Shown here: piece by piece, positions 1 through 7,864 of the stretch
Layout of the letters: the number at the start of each line of letters is the position of its first letter
How positions within the stretch are numbered: position 1 is the first letter of the stretch
Assembly: GCA_030630905.1 (NCBI GenBank)
Contig: DAOVMB010000030.1
Coordinates: 1-12,447, forward strand
Length of the DNA: 12,447 nucleotides
Source: Sedimentisphaerales bacterium
Lineage (GTDB): Bacteria > Planctomycetota > Phycisphaerae > Sedimentisphaerales > Anaerobacaceae
Direction: 5' to 3'
Translations under genes and position numbers: made by a program
The notes under the pieces: generated by a model
The model's input: only the letters and a program-made list of their open reading frames with translations
What the model was told of the DNA's origin: nothing
Database searches by the model: none

Positions 1-601
1 AAAAGATTCGGCAAGCTCCTCGCCCGCCGCGAGCATCCGCAACGGCCTGGCCTTCGTAACCGAAAATCGGCACCAAGAGGGGCTTTTAATGGAAGCGACC
101 GTCTCCGAGAACCTCGATCTACCCTCCCTGTGGAAATTCACCAGGTTAGGCCCGGCCCGAATCATCGACCGCACCAGATCGTTGGAATTCGCAAATCGGA
201 TTGTCGAGACGCTAAGAATAAAGAGCGGCCCGATTCACGCACATAAGGTCAAAAATCTCAGCGGTGGCAATCAACAGAAAGTCGTCATCGGCAAGTGGCT
301 GCTCGCCGAGCCGGGCGTGTTGATTCTTGACGAACCGACGCGCGGCATCGACGTCGGCGCCAAATACGAAGTCTACGGCACAATCAACAAGCTGGCTGAA
401 GAGGGTGTCGGAATCCTGTATATCTCCTCGGAGCTTGAGGAGTTGACAGGGATGTGCGACCGGATACTGGTAATGAGCAACGGCGAAATTCAGGCCGAAT
501 TCGCCCGGCCTGACTTTGACCAGAAAAAAATACTCCAGGCGGCGTTCAGTGGTCGTGCCGGTTATGGCATACCAGGTGACAACAGCGGAAATTCATTTTA
601 G
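1..601 (+). CDS. RbsA-type sugar ABC transporter ATPase, C-terminal part (5' truncated by window)
   Basis: This is the C-terminal nucleotide-binding domain of a sugar importer ATPase of the RbsA/MglA/XylG class, which has two fused ATPase domains. The frame is open from base 2, so the gene starts outside the window; the ATG at 89 is internal. Bases 44-90 encode an NGLAFVTENR..EGLL segment, matching the 'GI.Y..EDRK..GL' region before the second signature motif in RbsA proteins. The signature LSGGNQQK lies at about 257-280 and Walker B (LILDEPTRGID) at about 320-350. The usual switch histidine is replaced by the SSELEE segment, as is normal for the second domain of this family. The first ATPase domain, and presumably a periplasmic binding protein gene, lie upstream. 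The stop at 601 is three bases before the ATG at 605 that probably begins the permease, so the two are co-transcribed. The substrate is not predictable from this part. Confidence 0.93.
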   Translation, partial: KDSASSSPAASIRNGLAFVTENRHQEGLLMEATVSENLDLPSLWKFTRLGPARIIDRTRSLEFANRIVETLRIKSGPIHAHKVKNLSGGNQQKVVIGKWLLAEPGVLILDEPTRGIDVGAKYEVYGTINKLAEEGVGILYISSELEELTGMCDRILVMSNGEIQAEFARPDFDQKKILQAAFSGRAGYGIPGDNSGNSF

Positions 602-604
602 AAT

Positions 605-656
605 ATGAGTTTTGAACGAAACAGACTGACATATGCGGTACTAAACAACACCCCCT
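605..656 (+). other. Out-of-frame N-terminus of the permease; C5 run at 651-655
   Basis: The ATG at 605, three bases after the ATPase stop, opens a frame reading MSFERNRLTYAVLNNTP. This looks like the basic cytoplasmic start of an RbsC permease, but it soon runs out of the permease frame. Removing one C from the run at 651-655 joins it smoothly to LLLFGLMFIVFG, the first membrane segment, giving about 329 residues in total. The frame of the downstream ORF has stops at 606, 627 and 642. The shift may be a sequencing or assembly error in a homopolymer, or a genuine mutation. Confidence 0.7.
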
Positions 657-1595
657 TTGCTGTTGTTTGGCTTGATGTTCATTGTCTTCGGGATGGTGGC
701 GCCGCAGTCGCTTAGCTATCAGAGCCTCGAAAACACCTTCAAGCAGGCCTCCTATGTCGGTATTATTGCCGTCGGCATGACGTTCGTTCTGCTGACCGGG
801 GGAATCGATCTTTCGGTAGGCTCGAACATGTATGTCTCGGCAGCGGTTGCGGGTCTGGCGATGCAGCATTTTTCCGTCGGCCCGTGGCTTGCCCTGATTC
901 TGTGTCTGTTTGTCGGCGCGGCGTTCGGGGCGGTGAATGCCTTTGCCGTGGCGAAATTGAAAATCATGCCCTTTATCGTGACCCTGGCCATGATGGTAAC
1001 CGGAAGGGGCATAGGGCTAATGTTCTCCAAATCCCGTGCCGTCAATTTCCCCGACTCGGTGACGGGGCTGGGTTCTGCAGAGTTGTTCGGCCTCGTCCCG
1101 TATCCTATCGCGGTTTTCGCCGGCGTGGTTTTCTGCGCGTGGTTGCTGCTGGAACGCTCGGCACTGGGCCGGCAGATATATGCCGTCGGTTATGACAAAG
1201 AGGCCGCCCGCAAAGCCGGTGTAAACACCGACAGAGCAATTGTCACAGCGTACGTTCTCTGCGGAGTGTTTGCTTCATTGGGAGGTTTCACCTCCGTCGC
1301 TCAGCTCGGCAATGTCAATGCCGGCTTCGGTAAAGGCGATGAGTTCGACGCAATCGCAGCAGCGGTCCTCGGAGGAGTGAGTCTGTTCGGAGGGGCCGGC
1401 AGGATTTTCCCCGGTGTCGTTCTGGGAGTGGTTTTCATTCAAGCGGTATCCATTGGCCTGGTCTCGGCGCGTGTGGATTTGTACCTTCACCCGCTCATCG
1501 CCGCAGCTTTCATTTTTCTCGCTGTCCTGATTGACAGTTTGCGGAACACATACCTTGCCAGGCTGAGACGCCGTAATATAAGGGTCGAAGAATGA
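657..1595 (+). CDS. RbsC-type sugar ABC transporter permease (N-terminus out of frame)
   Basis: Integral membrane permease of the ribose/xylose/galactose importer class (BPD_transp_2 fold), the partner of the upstream ATPase. The frame read here is 312 residues from a TTG codon with no visible ribosome binding site. It has about eight to ten hydrophobic segments. The TGGIDLSVGS motif at residues 47-56 is a hallmark of this family. A C-terminal glycine-rich AAAVLGGVSLFGGAG segment near residues 235-250 is also typical, followed by a basic tail (RLRRRN). RbsC proteins are usually about 320-335 residues, and this one lacks the short cytoplasmic N-terminus. That N-terminus is present at 605-656 in a different frame; see the separate entry. 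The true gene is therefore probably 605-1595 with a one-base indel, or else it really starts at TTG 657. The SIS gene follows after 39 bases. Confidence 0.88.
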   Translation: MLLFGLMFIVFGMVAPQSLSYQSLENTFKQASYVGIIAVGMTFVLLTGGIDLSVGSNMYVSAAVAGLAMQHFSVGPWLALILCLFVGAAFGAVNAFAVAKLKIMPFIVTLAMMVTGRGIGLMFSKSRAVNFPDSVTGLGSAELFGLVPYPIAVFAGVVFCAWLLLERSALGRQIYAVGYDKEAARKAGVNTDRAIVTAYVLCGVFASLGGFTSVAQLGNVNAGFGKGDEFDAIAAAVLGGVSLFGGAGRIFPGVVLGVVFIQAVSIGLVSARVDLYLHPLIAAAFIFLAVLIDSLRNTYLARLRRRNIRVEE

Positions 1596-1634
1596 ATATT
1601 CAGTAATCGTATATGAATTTGAGGTGACAAGACT

Positions 1635-2246
1635 ATGACAGAAATGTCCGGTATGCAAATGCTTGAAAGAGCCCGCCGGGTGATCGAATCGGAGGCAAAG
1701 GCAGTGAATTCGCTCAAAGATCGATTGACTGAAGAGTTGACCGGGATCGTCGATATGATAATCAACTGTAAAGGCCATATCCTGACAGCCGGGGCGGGGA
1801 CAAGCTGGACTATTGCCGAGAGATTTGCCCATCTGCTGGCCTGCTGCGGAACTCCCGCTTTGTTTGTCAACGCCGCCAATGCAATCCACGGCGGCTCAGG
1901 ATCGATTACCGAAAAAGACATCGTCTATGTGATATCGAAAGGCGGTCAGAGCGCCGAATTGAATAAGTTCGTCCAGATCGCCAGGGACCGAGGAGCCAAA
2001 ATTATAGCTCATACGGAAAAGCCCGATTCGGAACTCGGCAGGCTCAGCGACGCCGTTTACCACGTAGTCGCTCCTCATGACGTCGATCCGTACGGCATGA
2101 TCGCTACCGGCAGCTCACTTGTGAATGCAGCCGCGTGCGACGTATTGTGCATCCTTCTGCTGGAATTGCGGGGCTATAACAAGGAACAATTCGGCCGGAC
2201 ACATCCGGGAGGAGCCGTCGGCAAAAAGCTGGCTAAAGAAAAATAA
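1635..2246 (+). CDS. Single-domain SIS sugar-phosphate isomerase, KpsF/GutQ (arabinose-5-phosphate isomerase) type
   Basis: A 203-residue protein made of one SIS (sugar isomerase) domain. The sugar-phosphate binding loop is at about residues 52-57 (AGAGTS), a second serine/glycine loop is SKGGQSAE, and FGRTHPGGAVGKKL at about 186-199 is typical of the KpsF/GutQ/KdsD group. These enzymes interconvert D-arabinose 5-phosphate and D-ribulose 5-phosphate. Standard members are about 320-330 residues with two CBS domains after the SIS domain; those are absent here. CBS-less members are known, such as the stand-alone isomerase of uropathogenic E. coli. A GAGGTG ribosome binding site at 1621-1626 lies eight bases before the ATG. 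The kinase gene begins 11 bases after the stop. Within this operon it more likely acts on a catabolic pentose or hexose phosphate than in lipopolysaccharide synthesis. The related 6-phospho-3-hexuloisomerases are an alternative, but the C-terminal motif favours KpsF/GutQ. Confidence 0.85.
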   Translation: MTEMSGMQMLERARRVIESEAKAVNSLKDRLTEELTGIVDMIINCKGHILTAGAGTSWTIAERFAHLLACCGTPALFVNAANAIHGGSGSITEKDIVYVISKGGQSAELNKFVQIARDRGAKIIAHTEKPDSELGRLSDAVYHVVAPHDVDPYGMIATGSSLVNAAACDVLCILLLELRGYNKEQFGRTHPGGAVGKKLAKEK

Positions 2247-2257
2247 AGGGATAACGT

Positions 2258-3820
2258 ATGGCAGACTATATGTTGGGTATTGACTTCGGCACAGGTGGCG
2301 CCAAGAGCTGTATTATCGATTCACAGGGAGAAGTTCCGGGTTTTGCCTTTGAGGAGTATCTTTTAATCCACGAGAATCCCGGCTGGTCAGAGCATGATCC
2401 GGCTTGTTATTGGCAGGTGTGCTGCCGATTAATCAAGGAGACGATTGACCAGGCCAAGTGTAGGCCGGAAGAGATCAAGGCTATCGCGATCTCCTCTGCG
2501 CTCCCTTCCCTGGTAATGGTCGATAAAAATCATCATCCTATAAACCGCGCATACAACCTGATGGATAAGCGCGCTATTAAGGAAGTAGAGTGGCTCAAGG
2601 AGAATTTTGGAGAAGACGAGCTTTATGATATCTCCGGCTACAAATTGGAAGATCATCCGGTCATTGTTAATCTACTATGGGAGAAAAATAACAGACCCGA
2701 CTCATTCAAAAAGATATACAAAACGCTCACCATCGATGGCCTCATAACATTGAAACTAACCGGTCAGGCAACACTGAATTATTCGGCTGCCGCCTTCTAC
2801 GGTGTGGCCTATAACCTCAGGCAGCGACAGTTTGACCAAAAGCTTCTTGAGCAACTCGGTATCCCTTCACAAATCATACCCGAGCTATACGACTGTCGGC
2901 AAATCGTCGGCGAGGTCACGACAGAAGCCGCATCAGAAACAGGTTTAGCAACCGGCACGGCGGTTGCCGCCGGCCAGGTGGACTGCAACGCGAGCTGGCT
3001 CGGCGCCGGTGCAACTGAAGTCGGAGATTTTCAGAGTAATCTTGGCACGGTAGGCAACTTTGGCATTATTCATAAAAGTGAAGATTTTATCTTCTCCAAC
3101 GTCGGCAAGCTCATGATCAATTTCCCGTACACTGTTGATTCGCAAAATACTTACATCACCGTTCCGACTACAACGACGGGAGGCCAGTGTATTCGCTATA
3201 TTCGTGATAATTTTTCGAACGCCGAAATGGAGATAGAGCGTATTGCAGGCATCTCGGCCTACGACCTTTTGAACCTGCAGGCGGAAAAAGTGCCTGTCGG
3301 CAGCGAGGGATTGATTGTCCTTCCTTTCTTTATGGGCGAGAGAACACCTATATGGGATGAGTATGCGCGGGCAGTGATCTTCGGATTGAGTTTGAATCAC
3401 AACAAAGGGCACATTGTGCGCGCCATGATGGAAGCCGTGGCATACGCCATGTACGATTCGTTCCGATTGATAAAACAGGCCGGCTTGAAGATCAACTATC
3501 CGATGGTGCTCAATGAAGGTGGAGCAGTCAGCACCCTCTGGCGTCAGATCATTGCGGACGTTTTCAATGTCCCTATCGTACTGGTCAAGCGAAGAACCGG
3601 GGCGCCTTATGGTGATGCCATTCTTGCCGGGGTTGCCTCAGGTGTATTCAAGGATTTCTCTGTTGCGAAAGAATGGGTCCGGTATGTCGGATCCATGCAA
3701 CCAAGCCGAGAATGCCATGAGCGATATATGAAATTTTTTAACTTGTATAAACAGCTCTACGAACACGTTAAGGACGATTATAGAAAGCTGGCAGAACTGA
3801 GAGATAAGGACTCAAAGTAG
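2258..3820 (+). CDS. FGGY-family carbohydrate kinase (kinase A)
   Basis: A cytoplasmic ATP-dependent sugar kinase of 520 residues with the two actin-like FGGY domains. The N-terminal phosphate loop is at residues 6-16 (LGIDFGTGGAK). The probable catalytic base is Asp242 in GQVDCNASWLGAG, equivalent to Asp233 of E. coli xylulokinase. The C-terminal domain contains LPFFMGERTPIWDE and an adenosine-binding loop EGGAVS at 420-425, where most xylulokinases have GGGAKS or GGGARS. The substrate segment near 77-85 reads AISSALPSL in place of the xylulokinase 'GLSGQMHG', so it probably does not phosphorylate D-xylulose. It opens triad A. An AAAGGGAT purine stretch precedes the ATG, and the COG4091 gene follows after 25 bases. 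Family assignment is firm; the substrate is unknown. Confidence 0.92.
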   Translation: MADYMLGIDFGTGGAKSCIIDSQGEVPGFAFEEYLLIHENPGWSEHDPACYWQVCCRLIKETIDQAKCRPEEIKAIAISSALPSLVMVDKNHHPINRAYNLMDKRAIKEVEWLKENFGEDELYDISGYKLEDHPVIVNLLWEKNNRPDSFKKIYKTLTIDGLITLKLTGQATLNYSAAAFYGVAYNLRQRQFDQKLLEQLGIPSQIIPELYDCRQIVGEVTTEAASETGLATGTAVAAGQVDCNASWLGAGATEVGDFQSNLGTVGNFGIIHKSEDFIFSNVGKLMINFPYTVDSQNTYITVPTTTTGGQCIRYIRDNFSNAEMEIERIAGISAYDLLNLQAEKVPVGSEGLIVLPFFMGERTPIWDEYARAVIFGLSLNHNKGHIVRAMMEAVAYAMYDSFRLIKQAGLKINYPMVLNEGGAVSTLWRQIIADVFNVPIVLVKRRTGAPYGDAILAGVASGVFKDFSVAKEWVRYVGSMQPSRECHERYMKFFNLYKQLYEHVKDDYRKLAELRDKDSK

Positions 3821-3845
3821 GCCTCATTGGCCAGGGATTATTTTC

Positions 3846-5141
3846 ATGGAACTGGTGTGTAAACTAAAACAAAGAGCCGCCGACAACAACCCCATTCGGG
3901 TCGGCATCATAGGCTGCGGTCAGATGGGTTCGGGCCTTGCTCATACGATCAACCGAATCACCGGTATGACCGTAAGTGCTATAGCGGATATCATCCCGGA
4001 GCGGGCGATAAATACCTTTGTCAAAATGGGATGTTCCAGAGAGCAAATTCTTACCGTCGAAAGAGTTCAGGATGCAAAAGATGCTCTAAATTCGGGCAAG
4101 GTTATCGTGACACCGGACGCCTTGCTCATGCCGACTCTCGAAAGGATCGAAGCCAATGTTGAGGTCACCGGCATCCCGGATACGGGCGCGCGAGTAGCCT
4201 GTGCCTCGATCAGCCATCACAAGCCGATCATCATGATGAATGTAGAAACGGATGTTACCGTCGGTGCCGTGCTAAATCACATGGCCAGAAAAGCCGGGGC
4301 TATCTATACAGTTGCTTCCGGTGATGAGCCGGGCGTCTGCAAAATGATGTACGAACAGGCTGTCCTTATGGGATTTGAAGTTGTCTGTCTTGGCAAAGGC
4401 AAGAATAATCCAATCGATTTCGATGCAACGCCGGAATCCTGTGAAGAGGAGGCGGCTTCCAAGGATATGAATCCCGAGATACTTGCTTCGTTTTTGGACG
4501 GCACCAAGACAATGGTCGAAATGGCTGCGGTGTCGAATGCAACGGGATTGCTGCCCGATGTCCCGGGCATGCACGGACCGAAGGTCGAGGTCAAGGACAT
4601 AGCCAAAGTATTTATTACTCAAGAAGATGGAGGGATTTTTCATCGTCGTGGTGTCGTCGATTTCTCAACGGGGCGCATCGCACCGGGTGTGTTTGCTGTT
4701 GTGTATTCGGACGAACCCCGCATCCAAAAGGACATGAAATTTATCACCGGCGCCCAAGGACCGTATTACCTGCACTTTCGTCCGTACCATCTTTGCGATC
4801 TGGAGACGCCGCAGTCCATCGCCGAGGCCGTGCTGCTCAATGAAGTCACTGTAACCGCCGAGACAATGCACTCAGAAGTTGTGTGTATTGCAAAACGCGA
4901 TCTTCCGGCGGGACAAAAGGTCGATCGCATCGGCAGCGCCGATTGGCTCGGAAAAATTTATACTTACACGCAGGCAAAAGAAAAAAAGGCGATTCCCATT
5001 GGCATCGCTACTGATGGTGTTGTAACAAAGGATGTTTCCAAAGGAGAGTTATTGACCGAGGATAATTTTGTGCCGGATGTCTCTAAATTCATCTACGAGC
5101 TTAGGCAAAAGCAAAACAGTCTTATCGAAGCGGTAGAATAA
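3846..5141 (+). CDS. COG4091 NAD(P)-dependent oxidoreductase with SAF domain, DXR-II/DRL-like (copy A)
   Basis: A 431-residue protein of the family annotated as 'homoserine dehydrogenase-like with C-terminal SAF domain'. The Rossmann loop GCGQMG is at residues 23-28, with an acidic residue ending the second strand (IADI). Family-typical blocks follow: MNVETDVTVG, SGDEPG, GKGKNNP, DGTKTMVEMAAVSNATG, GMHGP and GPYYLHFRPYHLC. The C-terminal SAF-like part holds AKRDLPAGQKVDRIG and SKGELLTEDNF. The best-characterised member is the Brucella enzyme DRL (DXR-II), which converts 1-deoxy-D-xylulose 5-phosphate to 2-C-methyl-D-erythritol 4-phosphate. Many other members lack an assigned reaction. An isoprenoid role is possible, but placement between a sugar kinase and a sugar dehydrogenase, with a second copy downstream, favours catabolism. 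An AGGGA stretch precedes the ATG; the next gene starts three bases after the stop. Confidence 0.85.
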   Translation: MELVCKLKQRAADNNPIRVGIIGCGQMGSGLAHTINRITGMTVSAIADIIPERAINTFVKMGCSREQILTVERVQDAKDALNSGKVIVTPDALLMPTLERIEANVEVTGIPDTGARVACASISHHKPIIMMNVETDVTVGAVLNHMARKAGAIYTVASGDEPGVCKMMYEQAVLMGFEVVCLGKGKNNPIDFDATPESCEEEAASKDMNPEILASFLDGTKTMVEMAAVSNATGLLPDVPGMHGPKVEVKDIAKVFITQEDGGIFHRRGVVDFSTGRIAPGVFAVVYSDEPRIQKDMKFITGAQGPYYLHFRPYHLCDLETPQSIAEAVLLNEVTVTAETMHSEVVCIAKRDLPAGQKVDRIGSADWLGKIYTYTQAKEKKAIPIGIATDGVVTKDVSKGELLTEDNFVPDVSKFIYELRQKQNSLIEAVE

Positions 5142-5144
5142 TCC

Positions 5145-6197
5145 ATGAAGACCGTAATGAAAGCCGTTGTAGTAAGAGCACCCATGCAATTTGGGGTGGA
5201 AGAAGTCCCGATACCTGGAGTCCCTGAGGGTGGAATTCTGCTGAAGGTGAAAGCCTGCGGCCTGTGCGGCTCCGACCTACGAACCCTCCGGAGCGGCCAC
5301 AGGAAAGTCGCCTTTCCCTGGATCATCGGGCATGAAATATGCGGGGAAGTTGTCGAGTTAGGTCATGGCTACGAAGGTCCCTGGCGAAAAAACGAGCTTC
5401 TCACGGTTGGGCCTTTGGTTTATTGCGGTGCATGTGAGTCTTGTACTATGGGCCGATACGAGCTTTGTGATAATTATGCAGAGATAGCACAAAAGTGGTC
5501 GGGCGGTTTTGCGGAGTACATTGCGATTCCCGAGGCCGGTGTCAGGCGAGGTACTATTCAAACTGTGCCGGAGGGTCTCGATCCCGCGTTTGCAGCGATT
5601 ACTGAGCCTGTTTCATCGTGTATTAATGCCCAGGAAAAAGGCAAGGTCAGCCTGGGGGATACCGTAGTAATTATTGGCGCCGGCCCGGTGGGTTGCATAC
5701 ACGCCAGCCTGGCGCGCTCAAGAGGGGCCTTTAGAGTTTTTGTCATGGACATTTCCCAACAGCGACTCGAGTGGGTCAAGGCGTTTGAACCCGATGCCGT
5801 TATCGATGCTAATAAAACCGACTCGGTTGAGGTCGTTCGCAAGTTGACGGGTGGAAAAGGTGCTGATGTTGTTATTACAGCCACATCAGCTCTCGAAGCA
5901 CCAGTTAAAGCGGTTCAGATGGCTGCTAAGGGAGGGCGAATCCTGCTTTTCGGAGGATTGCCAAAGGATAGCAGCCCTCCTGCTATAGATTTGAACCTTG
6001 TGCATTACAAGGCTCTGCATCTGATGGGCACAACCATATTCGCCCCCAGGCACAATCGTATCGCGCTGGATATGATAGCGTCCGGCAAAATGCCGGTTGA
6101 AAAACTCATCACGCACCGATTCAAACTTATAGATTTCAATAACGGTGCCATGATAGCTCTGGATGGAAAGGTCCTCAAGGCCGTGTTTATGCCATAA
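5145..6197 (+). CDS. Zinc-dependent medium-chain sugar/polyol dehydrogenase (ADH-A)
   Basis: A 350-residue medium-chain alcohol dehydrogenase of the sorbitol/threonine dehydrogenase branch, oxidising a sugar or polyol hydroxyl with NAD+. Catalytic zinc ligands are Cys41 in CGLCGSD and His63/Glu64 in GHE, with Glu154 in the TEP motif. Structural zinc ligands are Cys94, Cys97, Cys100 and Cys108. The cofactor loop is GAGPVG at 178-183, and Asp202 at the end of the second strand favours NAD over NADP. All key residues are present. The ATG at 5145 is three bases from the preceding stop. The second ATG at 5157 (MKAVVVRAP) is an equally good start by family length, and neither has a strong ribosome binding site. 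It is paralogous to the gene at 7958-9007; both share LFGGLPK and a similar C-terminal domain. Confidence 0.92.
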   Translation: MKTVMKAVVVRAPMQFGVEEVPIPGVPEGGILLKVKACGLCGSDLRTLRSGHRKVAFPWIIGHEICGEVVELGHGYEGPWRKNELLTVGPLVYCGACESCTMGRYELCDNYAEIAQKWSGGFAEYIAIPEAGVRRGTIQTVPEGLDPAFAAITEPVSSCINAQEKGKVSLGDTVVIIGAGPVGCIHASLARSRGAFRVFVMDISQQRLEWVKAFEPDAVIDANKTDSVEVVRKLTGGKGADVVITATSALEAPVKAVQMAAKGGRILLFGGLPKDSSPPAIDLNLVHYKALHLMGTTIFAPRHNRIALDMIASGKMPVEKLITHRFKLIDFNNGAMIALDGKVLKAVFMP

Positions 6198-6234
6198 AAT
6201 TCTTGTCTTAATTGTGTTTAAGTGGAGTGTGTAA

Positions 6235-6759
6235 ATGACCCGAGAAAGCCGGCCAAAGCCTAAACTGACCTTTTTACAAAATGGTGTTGCCCAGGTGGCA
6301 CTGATTGTTCAAGACCTCGATAAAACGGTCGAGAATTATTGGAATTACTTTGGCATTGGTCCCTGGCATTTCTACACATACGGAAAGCCTTTAGTGAAGA
6401 AGATGTCTTACCGGGGTGAACCGGTAGAATACAAAATGCGTGTGGCGCTGTCCTGGATCGGCTCTTTGAGAATAGAGCTTATTGAGATGCTGGAAGGCCC
6501 CACAGTCTATGCTGACTTTGTCAAGGAGCACGGCCACGGCGTACATCACTTTGGCGTGTTGGTGGAGAGCATGGAGGAAGCGATTGCCCAGGCTCAAGAG
6601 GCCGGCCTGACGATGACCCAGGATGGAGCGGGATTTGGAAAAGATGGTGACGGTCATTATGCTTATCTGAACACGGAAGAGATCATCGGTACAACAATCG
6701 AACTCATCGAGCGTCCGAAGGGAAGACTTGAACCGGAAAAAATCTATCCTCCTAAATAA
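6235..6759 (+). CDS. VOC (glyoxalase/methylmalonyl-CoA epimerase fold) protein
   Basis: A 174-residue protein with two beta-alpha-beta-beta-beta modules of the vicinal oxygen chelate fold (Glyoxalase_4-like), at about residues 17-87 and 102-160. Family members bind a divalent metal and act as epimerases, isomerases, lyases or dioxygenases. Candidate metal ligands are Gln20, where many members have His, Glu81, His104 or His105, and Glu156. Glutamine at the first position occurs in glyoxalase I and some epimerase-like relatives, so activity is plausible. A GGAG site at 6224-6227 precedes the ATG by seven bases. The gene sits between the dehydrogenase and the glycosidase and shares the operon. 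A role as a sugar epimerase or isomerase acting on a keto intermediate made by the neighbouring dehydrogenase is inference only. Confidence 0.82.
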   Translation: MTRESRPKPKLTFLQNGVAQVALIVQDLDKTVENYWNYFGIGPWHFYTYGKPLVKKMSYRGEPVEYKMRVALSWIGSLRIELIEMLEGPTVYADFVKEHGHGVHHFGVLVESMEEAIAQAQEAGLTMTQDGAGFGKDGDGHYAYLNTEEIIGTTIELIERPKGRLEPEKIYPPK

Positions 6760-6778
6760 GACGAATCGCCTTGGGAAA

Positions 6779-7864
6779 ATGAAAAAGTTCTCCGTAATCA
6801 TTTTAATATGGTTGGCTTGCTTTCCTGATTCTCTCGCACAAGAGACTCATACTCAAGCGGGCAAGCTCCGGTTTGTCCCGTTCCATCAGGTAAGTTTGAG
6901 AGACGAGTTTTGGGCGCCGAAATTACAAACAAACCGGAAAGTCACGATCCCGCACATTTTTGCCAAATGTGAGGAGGTGGGTGTCGTCGAAAACTTCGAC
7001 CGCGCTTCGGGCCTCTCAAATGGCAAACGGATCGGCCTGATAAACTGGGATAACTTCCTATACAAGACTATCGAAGCAGCTTCGTATTCACTTATGCAGC
7101 AGTATGACCCTCAGCTCGATAAATATTTAGATAAAATTATTTCCAAAATCGCTGCTGCTCAGGATGAAGATGGATACCTGTTCACGCAAAACATAATCGA
7201 CAAAAAAGCTATTCGCTGGTCCAATCTGCAAGGAGGCTTTGAGTTGTATTCATGCGGCCATATGTACGAGGCAGCAGTTGCTCACTACAAGGCCACCAAA
7301 AAGACAGCCTTCCTTGATGTCGCTATCAAAAACGCCGACCTCGTATCCCGAATATTTGGACCCAACGGTAACAAGGGAGTACCGGGACACGAAGAAATTG
7401 AGCTGGCTTTAGTCCGGTTGTACGATGTAACCTGTGACAGCAAGTATCTGCGTCTATCAAAGTTGTTTGTGGACCAGAGAGGCAACGGCCGGGGACATAA
7501 GCTGTATGGTTCCTTCCACCAGGATCATAAGCCGTTTATAGAACAACGTGAAGCGGTAGGGCAAGCCCCACGTGCTACTTATCTTTACTCGGGTGCAGCA
7601 GACATCGCGTATTATTACGGCGACAGCGATTACATTCATACACTTGACGTGATATGGGACGATGTGGTTCGAAAGAAAATGTACATCACAGGCGGGATTG
7701 GATCTTTGCATAATAATGAGGGATTCGGGCCTGCATACGACCTGCCCAACCTTACTGCTTACACGGAGATTTGTGCGGCGATTTCGTTTCCGATGTGGGC
7801 AGTACGAATGTTCAAACTGCATGGCGATTCCTTATTGCCTGTGGTCCAATCGCGGCGAAGGTGA
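6779..7864 (+). CDS. GH127 (DUF1680) beta-L-arabinofuranosidase-like glycosidase, truncated by internal deletion
   Basis: The N-terminal part, 361 residues, of a secreted glycoside hydrolase related to HypBA1. The ATG at 6779 is chosen over an in-frame TTG at 6728 because it gives a clean signal peptide: MKK, a hydrophobic core, and SLA|QE at about residue 20. The (alpha/alpha) barrel region runs to the end. By alignment to HypBA1, Glu314 corresponds to the acid/base Glu322, and Glu330 and Cys332 in AYTEIC to zinc ligands Glu338 and Cys340; the 16-residue spacing matches. After RMFKLHGDS the frame reads a short unrelated tail and stops at 7864. Full-length enzymes are about 600-660 residues, so the nucleophile region (Cys417/Cys418) and the beta-sandwich domains are missing. 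The product is presumably inactive. GH127 members release beta-L-arabinofuranose from plant glycans, although related DUF1680 groups act on other sugars. Confidence 0.85.
   Translation: MKKFSVIILIWLACFPDSLAQETHTQAGKLRFVPFHQVSLRDEFWAPKLQTNRKVTIPHIFAKCEEVGVVENFDRASGLSNGKRIGLINWDNFLYKTIEAASYSLMQQYDPQLDKYLDKIISKIAAAQDEDGYLFTQNIIDKKAIRWSNLQGGFELYSCGHMYEAAVAHYKATKKTAFLDVAIKNADLVSRIFGPNGNKGVPGHEEIELALVRLYDVTCDSKYLRLSKLFVDQRGNGRGHKLYGSFHQDHKPFIEQREAVGQAPRATYLYSGAADIAYYYGDSDYIHTLDVIWDDVVRKKMYITGGIGSLHNNEGFGPAYDLPNLTAYTEICAAISFPMWAVRMFKLHGDSLLPVVQSRRR

Noticed and set aside
1275..1889. A 204-codon open frame on the minus strand overlapping the permease and SIS genes.
   Set aside because: It overlaps two well-supported + strand genes, its translation has no recognisable domain, and its composition looks like an antisense shadow.
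3846..5141. Calling this gene homoserine dehydrogenase (hom).
   Set aside because: The similarity to homoserine dehydrogenase is only to the NAD-binding fold; the SAF domain and conserved blocks belong to COG4091, and the neighbours are sugar genes.
6728..6778. In-frame TTG extension of the GH127 gene into the VOC gene.
   Set aside because: The ATG at 6779 yields a standard signal peptide, while the extension would put basic residues ahead of it and overlap the VOC coding region.
6792..6820. Possible lipoprotein signal (WLAC) in the GH127 leader.
   Set aside because: The residues before the cysteine do not fit the lipobox well, and a clear SLA|Q signal peptidase I site follows six residues later.
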